This document shows, piece after piece, positions 45,790 to 56,350 of a stretch of DNA of 64,000 nucleotides; the first letter of the stretch is position 1; the number at the start of each line of letters is the position of its first letter. The stretch comes from Protopterus annectens. Lineage: Eukaryota; Chordata; Ceratodontiformes; Protopteridae. A model generated the notes under the pieces. It had not been told where the DNA came from. It worked only from the letters and a program-made list of their open reading frames with translations, and ran no database searches. Location: NCBI RefSeq assembly GCF_019279795.1, contig NC_056725.1, forward strand, positions 1,749,427,916-1,749,491,915, written 5' to 3'. The position numbers and the translations under genes are program-made.

Positions 45790-46860
45790 TACCCATCTTT
45801 GGTCACTTCACCTGATCACATGGTTTCTCCACTTCTGGTTATAATAAAGCAGTCCAGGGCGGCTTTTCCCATCAAGAAAATGATTTTGGCCTTGCAGAAG
45901 TCTTCTACTCAAAAGGTCTACCGTACTAAGTGGAAGTATTTTTCCTTTGGGCAGCAGAATGGAATCTGGACCTTTTTCAGCTCCTATTCCAGATGTCGTC
46001 CTTAACATCCCTTTTTCAGGGGGATGCCAGCTTTTCAACTATCAAATTGCAGTTGGCAGCCATTTCCGATTTTCATGCTAATACTGGGCCCAACTTTTCC
46101 TCTAGGTTATGTAAGGCCTTCATGAAGGGCATCTTCCTTCTTAGGCCTCCAGTCAAAGATCACTCCCCTCCTTGGGATTTGACATTGACCCTGCAATCTC
46201 TCACCCAAAGTCCATTTGAGCCTACTGATTCTTGTGATCTCAAATATCTTTCATGCATGACTGACTTTCTGGTAGCCATTACTTTGGCCAAGAGGGTTTC
46301 TGAATTGCAGGCCTTATCTTGTAAGCTGCCATATATTGTTTTTCAAAAGTACAGGATGACTTTACGCACTAACCCCTCTTTTATGCCTAAAGTAGCTACT
46401 GAAAGGAATCTTAACCAGGTTATGGAGTTGCCTGTTTTCTTTCCTAATCACTCTTAATAAGGGCAAATATCTCCTCCATACCTTGGCTATGCATTGACAA
46501 CTTAAGATTTTATTTACATGGGACTAAATCCTTCAGAAAATCTGACCAGTTATTTCTGGCTTTTTCCTTGACAGGCGTGGACAAGTGGTTTCTAAATTAA
46601 TGATTTTTAAATAGCTCTCTAGTTGTATTTCCCTGGTTTACTCTCTGAGAAAAATGGTGCTTTCTCATCCTCCTAAGACGCATTCTCTTAGGTCAGTTTA
46701 CATCTTCTGCCTTTGCTGTCAGGATGTCCTTAGATAAGATTTTGTGCTTCAGCCACTTGGTCCACTCCTCACATTTTTGTTGCTCATTATGAACTGGATA
46801 TGATCTCCAGAGGAAGAGCTTCTTTTGGTTCCACAGTGCTCCGGCACATCCTTCCTTAGG
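45790..46860 (+). pseudogene. DIRS D tyrosine recombinase (broken)
   Basis: Core-binding part 'KSSTQKVYRTKWKYFSF' and 'FSTIKLQLAAISDFHANTG'. Catalytic half: 'LAKRVSELQALSCK' (first Arg about 46290), 'LRTNPSFMPKVATE', stop at 46455, then 'KSFRKSDQ', THSLR (HxxR, about 46680) and 'VAHYELD' (Tyr about 46788) in other frames. Similarity to B is clear at the catalytic blocks only. Confidence 0.82.
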
Positions 46861-46892
46861 GCCACCTGGGGTTCTTTGTAGCTGGGGATTCT

Positions 46893-46992
46893 GACCCAGA
46901 CATGATGAATAATGAAATGGATAACATCAGATAAGTAGTTATGTACTTACCATAACTTGGTTATCTGTGTTATCCTATTTCATTATTCATCA
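46893..46992 (+). repeat. DIRS D internal complementary region
   Basis: GATGAATAATGAAATGGATAACATCAGAT mirrors the left end. AGTTATGTACTTACCATAACTTGGTTATCTGTGTTATCCTATTTCATTATTCATCAC mirrors the right end (47245-47308). Confidence 0.9.
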
Positions 46993-47167
46993 CCTCCCAC
47001 CCCCCCCTTCCCCCATGTTTCTGGTGGTCCTGGAGAGGCTGGGGTTTCAGGCCCTTGAGCTACTGCCTCTCATGGTTCTAATATTGTTGTTGTTTATGCC
47101 TAGTTGGATAGTCAGGTGCCCTGGTGATTTCCTGTCCTTGGTCAGCAAACTCGATCTGAGGGTTTGA

Positions 47168-47265
47168 AGGTAGAAAGGGATTATGGGAGTGGGAGGAGCT
47201 TGAGCCTTGAATCTACTCTGTAAATTGCCAAATCGGATCCAAGTCCCAGACGTGCTGAATAATGA
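47168..47265 (-). repeat. DIRS D right inverted terminal repeat
   Basis: GGGATTATGGGAGTGGGAGGAGC..TTGAATCTACTCTG..GATCCAAGTCCCAGACGTGCTGAATAATGAG complements the left repeat. Compared with the left copy a stretch of about 10 bp is missing. Confidence 0.85.
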
Positions 47266-47308
47266 GTTAGGATAACACAGATACCAAGTTATGTTAAGTA
47301 CATAACTA

Positions 47309-48560
47309 TTGTTTGATATGCACAAGTATAAATTAAAAAGTTAACTAATAAACTGGATAAAAACTGGCTAATGAAGTGCACTGTGAGAGTCACAATTGCA
47401 TATTCAGATTTGGAGACATTTAATAAAGGGTAGTTATGATTACTTAGATTCATAGTTGGACAGAAGGTTAACTTTGGCAGGGGTCATTTTAAGCCTAGTT
47501 AGTATCCTGAGGTTATAATTAAACTCTGTACTTTGTGTTTATGAGGTGAATGCATTAACCATTGTGCCAAACCCATGCTTAACTGTGAATGCGGCTAGGA
47601 ATCTGCATCTTTGACTACTTAGTTTCACAGGTGAACACTACGCACCTGCAAGGGCCATTTTATGAATGAGTTTTACACAGTGGTTAAGGTATTCACCTCA
47701 TAAACACAAGGTACAGGGTTTGATTCTGACCTTGGGATATTGACTAGACTTAAAATGGTCCCTGCAAGAGTTGGCCTAGTATTCACCTATAAACCTAAGT
47801 ATTCATAACTGCAGTTTCCTAGCCACATTCATGTTTTACTTCTGAAGCATGTGTTTAGCAAAATGGTTAAGTTATTTACCTCATAAACACAAAGTACAGG
47901 ATTTGATTCTGACCTCGGGACATTTAACAAACGGGTCACACCAAGTTCAGTAATAGGACTGATCCTGTTTAATCTTTCCATGTCCTCAGTGATAGTAAGT
48001 ACTAACATTTGGCTGAGTAAGTTTGCATATGACTCCAAAGTGAATTCACTGGATACAGGTATTGAACAGCAAGCTTTATTTCAGCTCTCTAGACACCTTA
48101 TATATCTGGTCAGAATTCAGTAACCTCAGGTTTAATGCTGGAAATTGTTTTATTTTTCATTTTGGAAAGAGATTAGTGTTATGCTTAGAAAGTAGATAAT
48201 CAGCTGTTACCACACGGGAGACTGTCAAAGACCTAGGGACATAATAGACGATGCGCTTAAATATGATCAGTATGGTTTGTAAGAAAGTAGAATGTAATCA
48301 TGAGCAACATATTTAGAACCTCCACTATCAAGCAACAAAATGCTCTTCTCCCATTTTGTAAGGCTTATGTAGGAGCAGTTATGGACCTTACCCTTAAGGC
48401 AGGTGGTAAAGGCTGAAAGAATTTCAGAAATGTTTTACCAGGAACATGTCTGGTTTAAGGTTCATCTGCTATGCTAACAGACTAAAAATAGTAAGTCTCT
48501 TTATTGTTGTTTTTATGTTGAGTAGTCATATGATATTTAAGAGAATAAAGAATAACGTCT
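47309..48560 (+). pseudogene. CR1-like LINE, RT 3' part (split by DIRS D and a SINE)
   Basis: Continues the LINE of 40860-41122: 'LINWIKTWLMKCTVRVTIAYSD' right after DIRS D, then 'SSVIGLILFNLSMS' (decayed motif B, about 47945-47990), 'LSKFAYDSKVNSLDTG' (YADD region, about 48012-48060) and 'TRNMSGLRFICYANRLK' (C-terminal domain, about 48440-48490, parallel to 'TKRITGLKQMPYADHLK' at 3.9 kb). A SINE-like insert lies at 47433-47920. Confidence 0.72.
47433..47920. mobile_element. SINE-like composite with tRNA-like modules
   Basis: Flanked by ACATTTAATAAAGGGT (47416-47431) and ACATTTAACAAACGGGT (47921-47937), a plausible target duplication. Inside, a roughly 60-bp tRNA-like module (A-box-like TGGTTAAG, ACCTCATAAACACAAAGTACAGG, B-box-like GGTTTGATTCT) occurs twice forward (about 47672-47735, 47857-47920) and once inverted (about 47515-47575). 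The CTCATAA loop resembles a CAU-anticodon tRNA, which is inference only. Confidence 0.6.
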
Positions 48561-49049
48561 TATTCGCATGTATAGGTATCACCTTTGCATCGCATGACTT
48601 CAGTACTAGAAGTAGCAGTTACTCGGTGCACTTACCAAGAAATGAAAGAAGGGTCAACACTAACTGCTTTGCTGTTGGAAGCGGATAGCTGTGGAACTCA
48701 GGTTCTCTAAAGATCAGTCAAGCAGCTACCATAAGAATATTAAAGGATAATTGACAAATGGCAAGTTACTGCGTATTAGAGCCAATGTTCTGTAGAAGAA
48801 GGCTTTGAGCTAGATCTGTATGATGGCTGTGGGCCTGCATAAACATTATTACAATGAAACAGTGAGCCATTTCCAAGCAAAAAAGTTTATCTTTCCTATG
48901 TCGGGGTGCTTTCAATCCTATATAATCCCCTGCCATTGCTTCATTGTGAAGTGGTGACCTAGTAAGTCCCCTCAGCTTTTCTCGATCTTCTGTTTAATTA
49001 CTTGTTTAGTGGTACCAATCACCTGGTAAAGACTGGCCAACTAATCTGT
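48561..49049. other. No identifiable feature
   Basis: No motif, repeat boundary or RNA gene was recognised. Confidence 0.4.
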
Positions 49050-49540
49050 TAAGCATCCAGTCAAGATTACTCAAATTAAATAAAACATTTTTCCATTGCA
49101 GAATATCTAATTGACTGCTGCATATTTTCTTCAAATTATTATTTGTCTGTCTGAATCCCCTATAAGTCATATACTCATTTGTATCGGTTTTAAATTTGGT
49201 TTAAATCTGTTTCAGATTTAAAAGGTTTTAGCCTCTTCTAGTTTGTTCCAAAATGTCATCCATGCTAATAATTGATCCTTCCCCTCAATTTTCTTTATGC
49301 ACATTTCAGAGGGGTAAACCACCCTATAAGTTGATGATTCCTCCTTAAGTAAAACCTATTTTCTGGGTCAGGTCCTAAAGATTATCTTGCCTGATACCCC
49401 AGTTTAATCCATCTTGCATTTTCCCTGAAAAGATATCATAACTATAGATTAACACCCTGAGCCTGGAGGTTTTGCCAGTATGTCAAAAGATCTAGGACCA
49501 CCAGACCTTGCTAGTCTTTTAAAGGCAGTGACCTTTTTCA
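49050..49540 (-). pseudogene. L1-type LINE C-terminal fragment
   Basis: Minus-strand reading gives 'GLVVLDLLTYWQNLQAQG' (the GGLGLPDL-type block of L1 ORF2) followed by 'FRENARWIKLGYQ' and spaced tryptophans and leucines as in L1 C-termini. Stops interrupt it. Confidence 0.5.
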
Positions 49541-50708
49541 TGGTACACTCAGTTTAGCATAATATATGAAAGGAAGACCTGCCAGTGGCAATAACACATT
49601 TGTGCAGGACAGTGACATTACGTCCCATTAGCACCTGCTGTACATATGTTAGCATCTCACATTTCCCCATCGTAAATATCCATCACATATGACAGAATCA
49701 CCTGCAAGTGACATGAATATACCTGTACTGGGCACTGGCAACAATTCCACCAAAATGTTTCACAATGGCAGATGCTTTCAGTACCATTCAGGGTGTGGTT
49801 ACCAAATCTCTGATTCATACACATAAAGATGCCCAGAGTGGCAGTATTACAGGTTGTCATAGCAGTAGCTGCACTGCTAATCCTTTGCAGTAATGCCTGT
49901 GGCTCTGGTAAGCACTTTATCCAGTTCTTACCAGACATTAGCTTTTCTAAAGGGACTATCACGTGGCACAGTGTCTATTCCATGTTTCTGAATCATTAGT
50001 AGTACAGCTTGTTACTGCTCCAAAGGTGATCACACATAATGCGTCTCTCCTGTGTAAACCAGTGGATCCAATATGTCAGACACATGCCTAAGCACCTAGC
50101 TGCATGACTTGTCTTATACATGTGTCAGAGAAATAGTGATTGTTAGACGGACTTGATACATGATCTCATTTGCCTGTGTAGTATGTAAAGTGCTATAAAG
50201 TGTTGGCTGTAGAGAATTCAGCACCATTATGCGCACTAAGGCTAGCAAACCACCTAAGTGAATTGAATCTAAAGCTTATAGGCAGCAGTGTGTAGACCTA
50301 TGGAAGTGGAGTGTGAAAACTAAACAATTTTGAGAATGTATCTAGTAATCTACATTTGTATAGCAAGATGTATTTATCTGTCTGTGAATGTGTACCATTG
50401 CACAGGATTGTCGTATGCCTAAAGAGAGCAACCTACACGTCTTATATGTACATAAATTGTACTGTTCACAAGGCACTCTACAATATCAGAAGCACAAGTA
50501 TCTGTGCGTTCACATCTGTCTGTAAGGAGATGTTGCTGTGAGCTCTATATATGTGCAAGAGTGTAGTATGCCTACCTATATGTATCCATCCTCCTGTAGC
50601 ACTTTATAGCTGAGTCACTCATGTTTCCCTAATGTTGAAAGCAGTAAGTACCATCTTTCCCTTGTACATTAAAGTCATTTATACAACTGCCCCCATTAAT
50701 ATTCAAAA
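49541..50708. other. No confident feature
   Basis: Composition at 49560-50000 resembles the Harbinger-like regions, but no domain can be named. 50000-50700 shows no structure until the palindromes begin. Confidence 0.35.
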
Positions 50709-51138
50709 ACGTGTACGCTGATTGGTCAGCGTGCACGTTGTAAATCAGAGTTATAGTAATGGAAAAAGGTCCGGTCGCCCGGACTTTTTCCATTACTATA
50801 ACTCTTTTTTCACACTGTTTCGCTATGTTAAACAAGTTTAACATAGCGAGACATCTTTAAAAAAAGCAACGGAGATTCTCTGTTGCTTTTTTAAAGCTGT
50901 CTCGCTATGTTGAACTCCTTTAACATAGCGAGGCAGTTTGTAAAAAGCAACGGAGATCTTGCTTTCTCTGTTGCTTTTGCCCACAGTTCTGATGTACTGT
51001 GTAGGCATACGCATGCACAGTACATCAGACCTGCCGCAGAATACCAGACAGCTGCGGAAGGGCAGTAAGGAGGCATTATACAATGCCATTATTTAAGAAA
51101 AGTAATAATTTTTTTTCTTAAATAATGTCATTGTATAA
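50709..51138. repeat. Array of nine adjacent DNA palindromes (hairpins)
   Basis: Consecutive inverted repeats. 50709-50739 ACGTGYACGCTGA arms. 50748-50804 about 25-bp arms GAGTTATAGTAATGGAAAAA. 50821-50848 CGCTATGTTAAAC. 50856-50895 TTTAAAAAAAGCAACGGAGA. 50903-50930 CGCTATGTTRAA. 50943-50978 AAAAGCAACGGAGA. 50988-51029 TCTGATGTACTGTG. 51034-51057 CCGCAG. 51075-51138 ATTATACAATGCCATTATTT. The CGCTATGTT and AGCAACGGAGA hairpins alternate twice, and 50837-50853 with 50899-50915 make a larger enclosing palindrome. No protein frame crosses it. It may be nested foldback elements or a structured-RNA locus. Confidence 0.85.
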
Positions 51139-51285
51139 TAGCAATAACCCACTTCTGGGTGTGGGTAATGCTGGATTTACCCACGGTTGGCTTTGTTTGG
51201 CCACTCAGGCTTCGCCCTTGTGACCAAACCACACCAACTGTGGGTAAATCCAGCATTACCCACACCCAGGCGTGGGTTATTGCTA
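51139..51285 (+). mobile_element. Palindromic MITE, copy 1
   Basis: TIRs TAGCAATAACCCAC ... GTGGGTTATTGCTA extend into long arms (TGGGTGTGGGTAATGCTGGA / TCCAGCATTACCCACACCCA, GGATTTACCCAC / GTGGGTAAATCC) around a loop containing CAGGCTTCGCCCTTGTGACCAAACC. It directly abuts the hairpin array. A diverged copy lies inverted at 37246-37392. Confidence 0.88.
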
Positions 51286-51439
51286 TAACATATCTGAGAG
51301 ACTGGACCCTGCAGGGAGTGCATATGCACTTATATGGCAAATTCAGCTGTATGTGTTCCCATATCTGTCTGTTTACCATATTCCCCACCCCAAGTCTGTA
51401 TCCATCATCTTACCAGCCCCAATAGTTTACTGTAAATAT

Positions 51440-52029
51440 TCATATACAGGTGTCAGCATGTCCAAAGAACATGATGGATAGCAGAGGTAGAACAGTTTCA
51501 GTCTTTCTGAAAAGGAAGTCCTGCTGCAGACACTCTGGATGCATGTGTGGAATGTAATGGGGACAAAAGGTGCTGACCAGCTATTACAAGGCAAGGTGGG
51601 GCAGGCAATGATCCATGCCATCAGTGCTGTGGAAGGGCAGTTGTACACTGCAGCAGTGTTATAAGTATCTCCCTGACAGGATATGCTATACCAAAGCAAA
51701 GGCTCATGCCATACAGGCACAGATATCTGCCACTGGGGGAGGAGGGGAAGCCAGGGATTATCAGGCCAGCAACACTGGAGGAGATTTTGGTGTCCCTGCT
51801 TGGGCATTATGGTAATGGGATCATTCTGGAAGGAGTGGACACTGGCCTCTAGCTGTCCCAACCCCCATGCATCTTGGATGAATGCAGTAGGGTTAGTACC
51901 CTGTAGAGCTGAGGTGTTTATAGCACCACTCCACATACCGTTCTATAGGCTGGCCACAACATCCACTATTAGCATTTTCATGGAGGAACAGCTGGTAGTC
52001 TTGTCATGATGACAACAGATGTTTCTGTG
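51440..52029 (+). pseudogene. Harbinger-type SANT/Myb-like accessory protein relic
   Basis: Plus-strand frames give 'KEVLLQTLWMHVWNVMGTKGADQLLQ' and 'GQAMIHAISAVEG', then 'CYTKAKAHAIQAQISATGGGGEA' and 'LEEILVSLLGHY'. The order (helical E-V-L-L start, W-x-x-I/A helix, K-x-K near an ATGGG element, then LEE) matches the Myb/SANT-like DNA-binding proteins that accompany Harbinger transposases. Frames shift and stops occur. It is cut at 52037 by a hAT element; the rest resumes at 56343. Confidence 0.55.
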
Positions 52030-52287
52030 GGCTATATCAGGGGTGTCCAACCTTTTGGCTTGCTGGGGCCACATTGAGTGAACAGAAATGGTCTTGGGGC
52101 CGCATATAAAATATATCATATAGTTAACTCTTTTGTTGCTTCGGAAGACCACAGTCAACCTCCTGGCTGTACTGTAGGTGCATTTGAACAATGAATAAAT
52201 GTAATAAATGCCTAATATTTGCCTTAAAATTCTAATTCTCATTCTAATTCTAATTCTCTAATCTAACAGTTAACTCTAACATCTTAG

Positions 52288-52288
<1 letters not shown>

Positions 52289-52332
<44 letters not shown>
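52289..52332. repeat. (AT)n microsatellite
   Basis: About 21 AT units followed by T-rich sequence. Confidence 0.95.
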
Positions 52333-52340
<8 letters not shown>

Positions 52341-52529
52341 TCTTCTTACAAATAAACAGATATTCACTACAGCACTAGCATTTCTCACTGGAAAAACCAT
52401 TCCAGCAGTCCAACTACGTAAAATGTCAACATCAGCAGTCCTACAACACTATAATCCACAAAAATAACCCAACAAATTTGCAATAAAGTAAAGAATTCAC
52501 ATTACTGACTTAATAAAACAATTCTGAAT

Positions 52530-53350
52530 AAGCTACAAGAGGGTCTCACCCAAACAAATAACTGGTGCCAGAAATATGGCCTCAAGCTAAATGCCAAAAA
52601 ATGCATCATCATCCCCTTTGAGGAGAGTGATGTCCCCACAAATTATCATATTAATAACAATGTTGTAAGCACGCAATAAGTCGTATGGTACTTGGGCACC
52701 CAGGTTGATAGAAACCTGACTTTTGACCATCACATTGTCTCCATTGTAAGGAAAGTTTTTTTTACATGGCCCACTTCATTAGTAAGGGTATCTCATCCAG
52801 GGACAAGGAGGTCATAACATCCATGTATTCTTCTTTTACAAGAGCCATTATTGAGTGCAATGCCCCTTTTGGCATGTGCCTCAGCAAAACACCCTGCCAA
52901 AAGAAAGACTACAACCATTTCTGACAAAAAAGGTTCACTTAGTTATCCAAACAGACTAAAAAGCTTCTTGCTTTCCCTTGTCTCTCACTGGCCCCTATAA
53001 AGTCCATCATTGGCTTGCTTTCCAGGCTAAGAAAGATCCTGCCTTAAGAGACTTGCTCTACCTCAGAAATACTGGTTATACTTAAAACGCTCACTACAAA
53101 GACCACAGCCTTCACTGCAACATAAACAAGCCACTTTTTATGGACAGGTTCTTGACACAAAAACCTTCAACTTCTGTAATAAGCTCCTCTCATTATCAAA
53201 CAATATAGTTCAGCAACACGATGGCTGGATGGATAGCCATAAATGTAGTCCTTGGGTAAGTAGCATAGCCTTCATCAAACCAGATTGAAAATCCACATAC
53301 TAACCTTTCCCAGCTGGATGGCTAAGATCTAATATTGGTTACTCAAGTCT
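52530..53350 (+). pseudogene. CR1-like LINE fragment inside the hAT element
   Basis: 'LQEGLTQTNNWCQKYGLKLNAKKC' (post-YADD RT block), 'WYLGTQVDRNLTFDHHI', 'SHPGTRRS / GISSRDKEVITSMYSSFTRAIIE' (C-terminal domain, parallel to 'GFSSRKKEVIVPLYSSLIRPIIE' at 3.86 kb). Many stops. Confidence 0.75.
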
Positions 53351-53435
53351 AGTTGCCCAAGAAGAGGGGCATGTTTAACTAAGAATTCCATTTGCAAAAT
53401 TATATTCAGTATACATATTAAATCTCTCTCTTACA

Positions 53436-53436
<1 letters not shown>

Positions 53437-53501
<65 letters not shown>
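53437..53501. repeat. (CA)n microsatellite
   Basis: About 32 CA units. Confidence 0.95.
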
Positions 53502-53506
<5 letters not shown>

Positions 53507-53889
53507 CCCCCTACTTGTAAAATAGGCAACCTCAGTAATCACATGACACCCACTCACTGAATGAAATTGTCTGAAAGTCAAAATATCTGAAAAAAAAAAA
53601 TCATAATAGAGATGGATTCATCCATGCAATTTCCCACTACCAAAAGGACCATCAATAAATCAACAAACAACTGCTTGGCAAAAAGTAAATCAATAAGAAA
53701 ACCATAAACTATAATGCTACATTCTGGTGTAAACATATAACGTGTCAATCCCCAGGTTAATCCATACCAAAAGATTGTTTCAGAGCTTCAGCTATGTACA
53801 AACAGCTTTCTCCTAAAAACTATTTGCCTTGCTGTAATTATAACTGTAAAAAAATGTTTTTAAGTTTATTCTGTGCCTCAATGATTCTC

Positions 53890-54095
53890 ACTGTTACGAG
53901 ATGTAATCCCTGCCATATTGTATGAGTACTACATACATAATTTGCTCTCTCTCTATGTGTTGTATTATATTGTTTTGTGTTATTTTTGGACCTTTTCTCC
54001 CTGGGCCTCCACTGAAAATGGACCTGTGTCCAGTCGGACTTTCCCGGTAAACAAATGTAAAATAAAATAAAATAAATAAAAATAAACTTCCCTCC
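53890..54095 (+). mobile_element. LINE 3' end fragment
   Basis: TTTTCTCCCTGGGCCTCCACTG...CAGTCGGACTTTCCCGGTAAACAAATG then (AAAAT)n/(AAATA)n. It shares its terminal box and tail type with 28915-28984 and 38190-38340. Confidence 0.82.
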
Positions 54096-54579
54096 AATCT
54101 AAAGCCATTTGACATTCAGACATTTTAATTTGTGCAGAAGTTACTCACAGACTGACAGTTTACTGAGCTGTAATGCTGACCTTCGCTTTTGAAAAAAACA
54201 AATTCCCAGACTTTGTCAATAGCTCAAAGTGTAGAGAGGATTATTTATTTATTATATATTTATTTATTTTTGGAAAACATCTTTAAAACTGTTAAATTGA
54301 TTACACACCCAGAAACACAGAAAAGTTATTATGATTATGTAAACCACAGACTGCTGCAAGAAATCAAAGTCACATTAGCACTCTATACTTATGTCCGAAC
54401 AGATGAATCATACCTGTCAATTCCAAAAGATGTAAAGTAGCTTAATAAGAAGGTTATTTGCAAGGTTACATGACAGTTTATATTGGAAATAAGCAGAGAT
54501 ATTAAAAAGGCTCTGTTTTTCATAATTATGCTGAAAAGTCCTCCAAGGTAAATACAACTTCTGATTTAGTATGGAACCA

Positions 54580-54660
54580 TACCTCTCAACCTTAGAGCAA
54601 GAAATCTGGACAAAACGAAAAATCAAAGTGGGACACAGGCCCAAAAATAGTTATGCATCA
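54580..54660. repeat. Interspersed repeat end 'CATACCTCTCAACC' (copy 1)
   Basis: CCATACCTCTCAACCT..AAATCTGGACAA.. recurs as CCATACCTCTCAACCTGG..AAATTTGGACAAGGCCC near the window end (63758-63803). Family not identified. Confidence 0.6.
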
Positions 54661-55850
54661 CAGACACCATTGAAACAACTGTAGCTGCAAACATTATACA
54701 TCACTTATAATCTTTCTATCCCATTACTGTCAGTTATACATTATATGGCTCATTCAGTCCTGCCTTCTTTTGCATCAAAGAAAACCATACTTTGAAATGA
54801 CAAATGCATTAAAAATAATAAATAAAACACATTGCATCAACATCCTGCAACTTCCTACCTGCAAGCAACCACAGAGCTTTTACTGAAACTAGGGCTGCTT
54901 GTTTCCCCAGAATGACAGCTCTCCCTAATTAAGTCTAATGGTATACAATCTACCAGTATCTGGACTACCTGAAATAAATTAAATTATGGCCTGTAAATTG
55001 AAAGTACACTTTGTTTAATTAAACTATATTTCTAAGCCCACTTACTATATTTTTCAGTAACATCCCAGTATCCATTTCCAGGTCACTTTACAAGACATTG
55101 GCAGTGGTAGACTTGGCATCCTTCAGAACCCCACAGGCCCATGCTAATACATTGTCCATTAAATTTAAATATCCATCCACTGTAAATGGCAAGAAGCTAT
55201 GTCTTAAAAAATCTACTTCTGGCATGCGTACCCAAGTATTAGGTTTTGAAACAAAGAAACATATTCTCCACAGTCCGTAAGTCTCTGTCTTTAATAATCT
55301 TCTACTGTTGCAGCACTCCCAACACATAAGCACACACATGCACACTAAAATCCCCCAACATTTAAAAAATGACATTGTGCCCACTTGATTTGCCAGTATT
55401 GATGATCCGCCAAAGCTATGCTTACTGTTGTCTAAGCTACCACTGCTTAGAACCCACCAATAAAAAAACAGTACTAGGTGCTTTTTTGTTTGTCTGAAAA
55501 AACAATACAACTTTATATGCTACAGTCCCACATAGTCAGTCCACTACTGACCCATTAACCCTAGGCTGCTGTCTCATTCTTACTCCCTGGAACTGCATTG
55601 CCTTGGATGACTACTTTTATTTCCTAAGCAAAAGACACAAATTGGAAGATGAGGCAAAAATCCAGACATTCTTTGAAAATTCATACAGTTAAGAGGTATG
55701 AGTTCATGTTCAATACAACACTCTCCCTGTCAGGAAAGCCGCAATTTAATGAAAGTGTACTCTTAATGTATGATATATTTGTGAGCTAACTTGTTTGTGT
55801 TCAGTAGGTAGACTGATCATTGTTAGCCTCTTTGTGCATGCGTCTCTCTC
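54661..55850. other. hAT interior, no identifiable feature
   Basis: Open frames such as 55088-55510 (minus) show no known domain. Confidence 0.4.
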
Positions 55851-55856
55851 TGTCAT

Positions 55857-55910
<54 letters not shown>
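55857..55910. repeat. (CA)n microsatellite
   Basis: About 26 CA units; two short open frames over it are artefacts. Confidence 0.95.
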
Positions 55911-55913
<3 letters not shown>

Positions 55914-56050
55914 TCTACTTTCACGCACACAATTCTGCTTTCATGCATGCACTCACTCACTCCATACTTACCTATTAACACAGGTAATTGCTGTCCCTTT
56001 CAAAGGCAACAGCAGCAAATCCATACACGAGTCCCTCTTCAGCGAGAGCA

Positions 56051-56055
56051 CATAC

Positions 56056-56104
<49 letters not shown>
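56051..56104. repeat. (CA)n microsatellite
   Basis: A second long CA tract inside the same hAT element. Confidence 0.95.
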
Positions 56105-56106
<2 letters not shown>

Positions 56107-56350
56107 GATTGTTTGGCGCAAAATAATGGAGTAAACACACTGACCCTTTTTTGGCTCAAAAACAAAACTAGAAGGGTGCTTTGGTGCATGCGAACAGCGA
56201 CATTAGCGTTACAGGTCACGGGAGTGAAAAACACAAAACAAAAAAAGTGTTTTGGGGCATGAGTACATCGATGTTGCAGTTAGAGGTTGAGGGTTGAGGG
56301 CCGCATGGAAGAGCTCTGAGGGCCGCAGGTTGGACACGTCTAGGCTATAT

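Larger units (their letters stand above)
41123..47308 (+). mobile_element. DIRS-type retrotransposon D (divergent family)
   Basis: This 6.2-kb element has left sequence ATCTGATGTTATCCATCTCATTATTCATCACG and right end GTGCTGAATAATGAG...AAGTACATAACTA. The internal complementary region at 46893-46992 copies both ends. The coding order is gag, pol, YR. No ITR sequence is shared with A/B/C, the gag is different and the pol/YR are clearly diverged, so this is a separate DIRS lineage. It is heavily decayed. It interrupts a CR1-like LINE. Confidence 0.92.
52038..56342. mobile_element. hAT (Charlie-like) DNA transposon, 4.3 kb, non-autonomous
   Basis: The perfect 8-bp target duplication GGCTATAT (52030-52037 and 56343-56350) flanks inverted ends CAGGGGTGTCCAACC...GGGGCCACATTGAG and ...GGGCCGCAGGTTGGACACGTCTA. 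CAGGGGTGTCCAA termini and 8-bp duplications are hallmarks of hAT-Charlie elements. No transposase ORF is present. The interior holds an older LINE fragment, a second LINE tail, microsatellites and other repeats, so it has been extended by nested insertions or captured them. Confidence 0.9.

Noticed and set aside
55795-56262. 155-codon open frame
   Set aside because: Open only because it reads through two CA microsatellites (His-Thr repeats).
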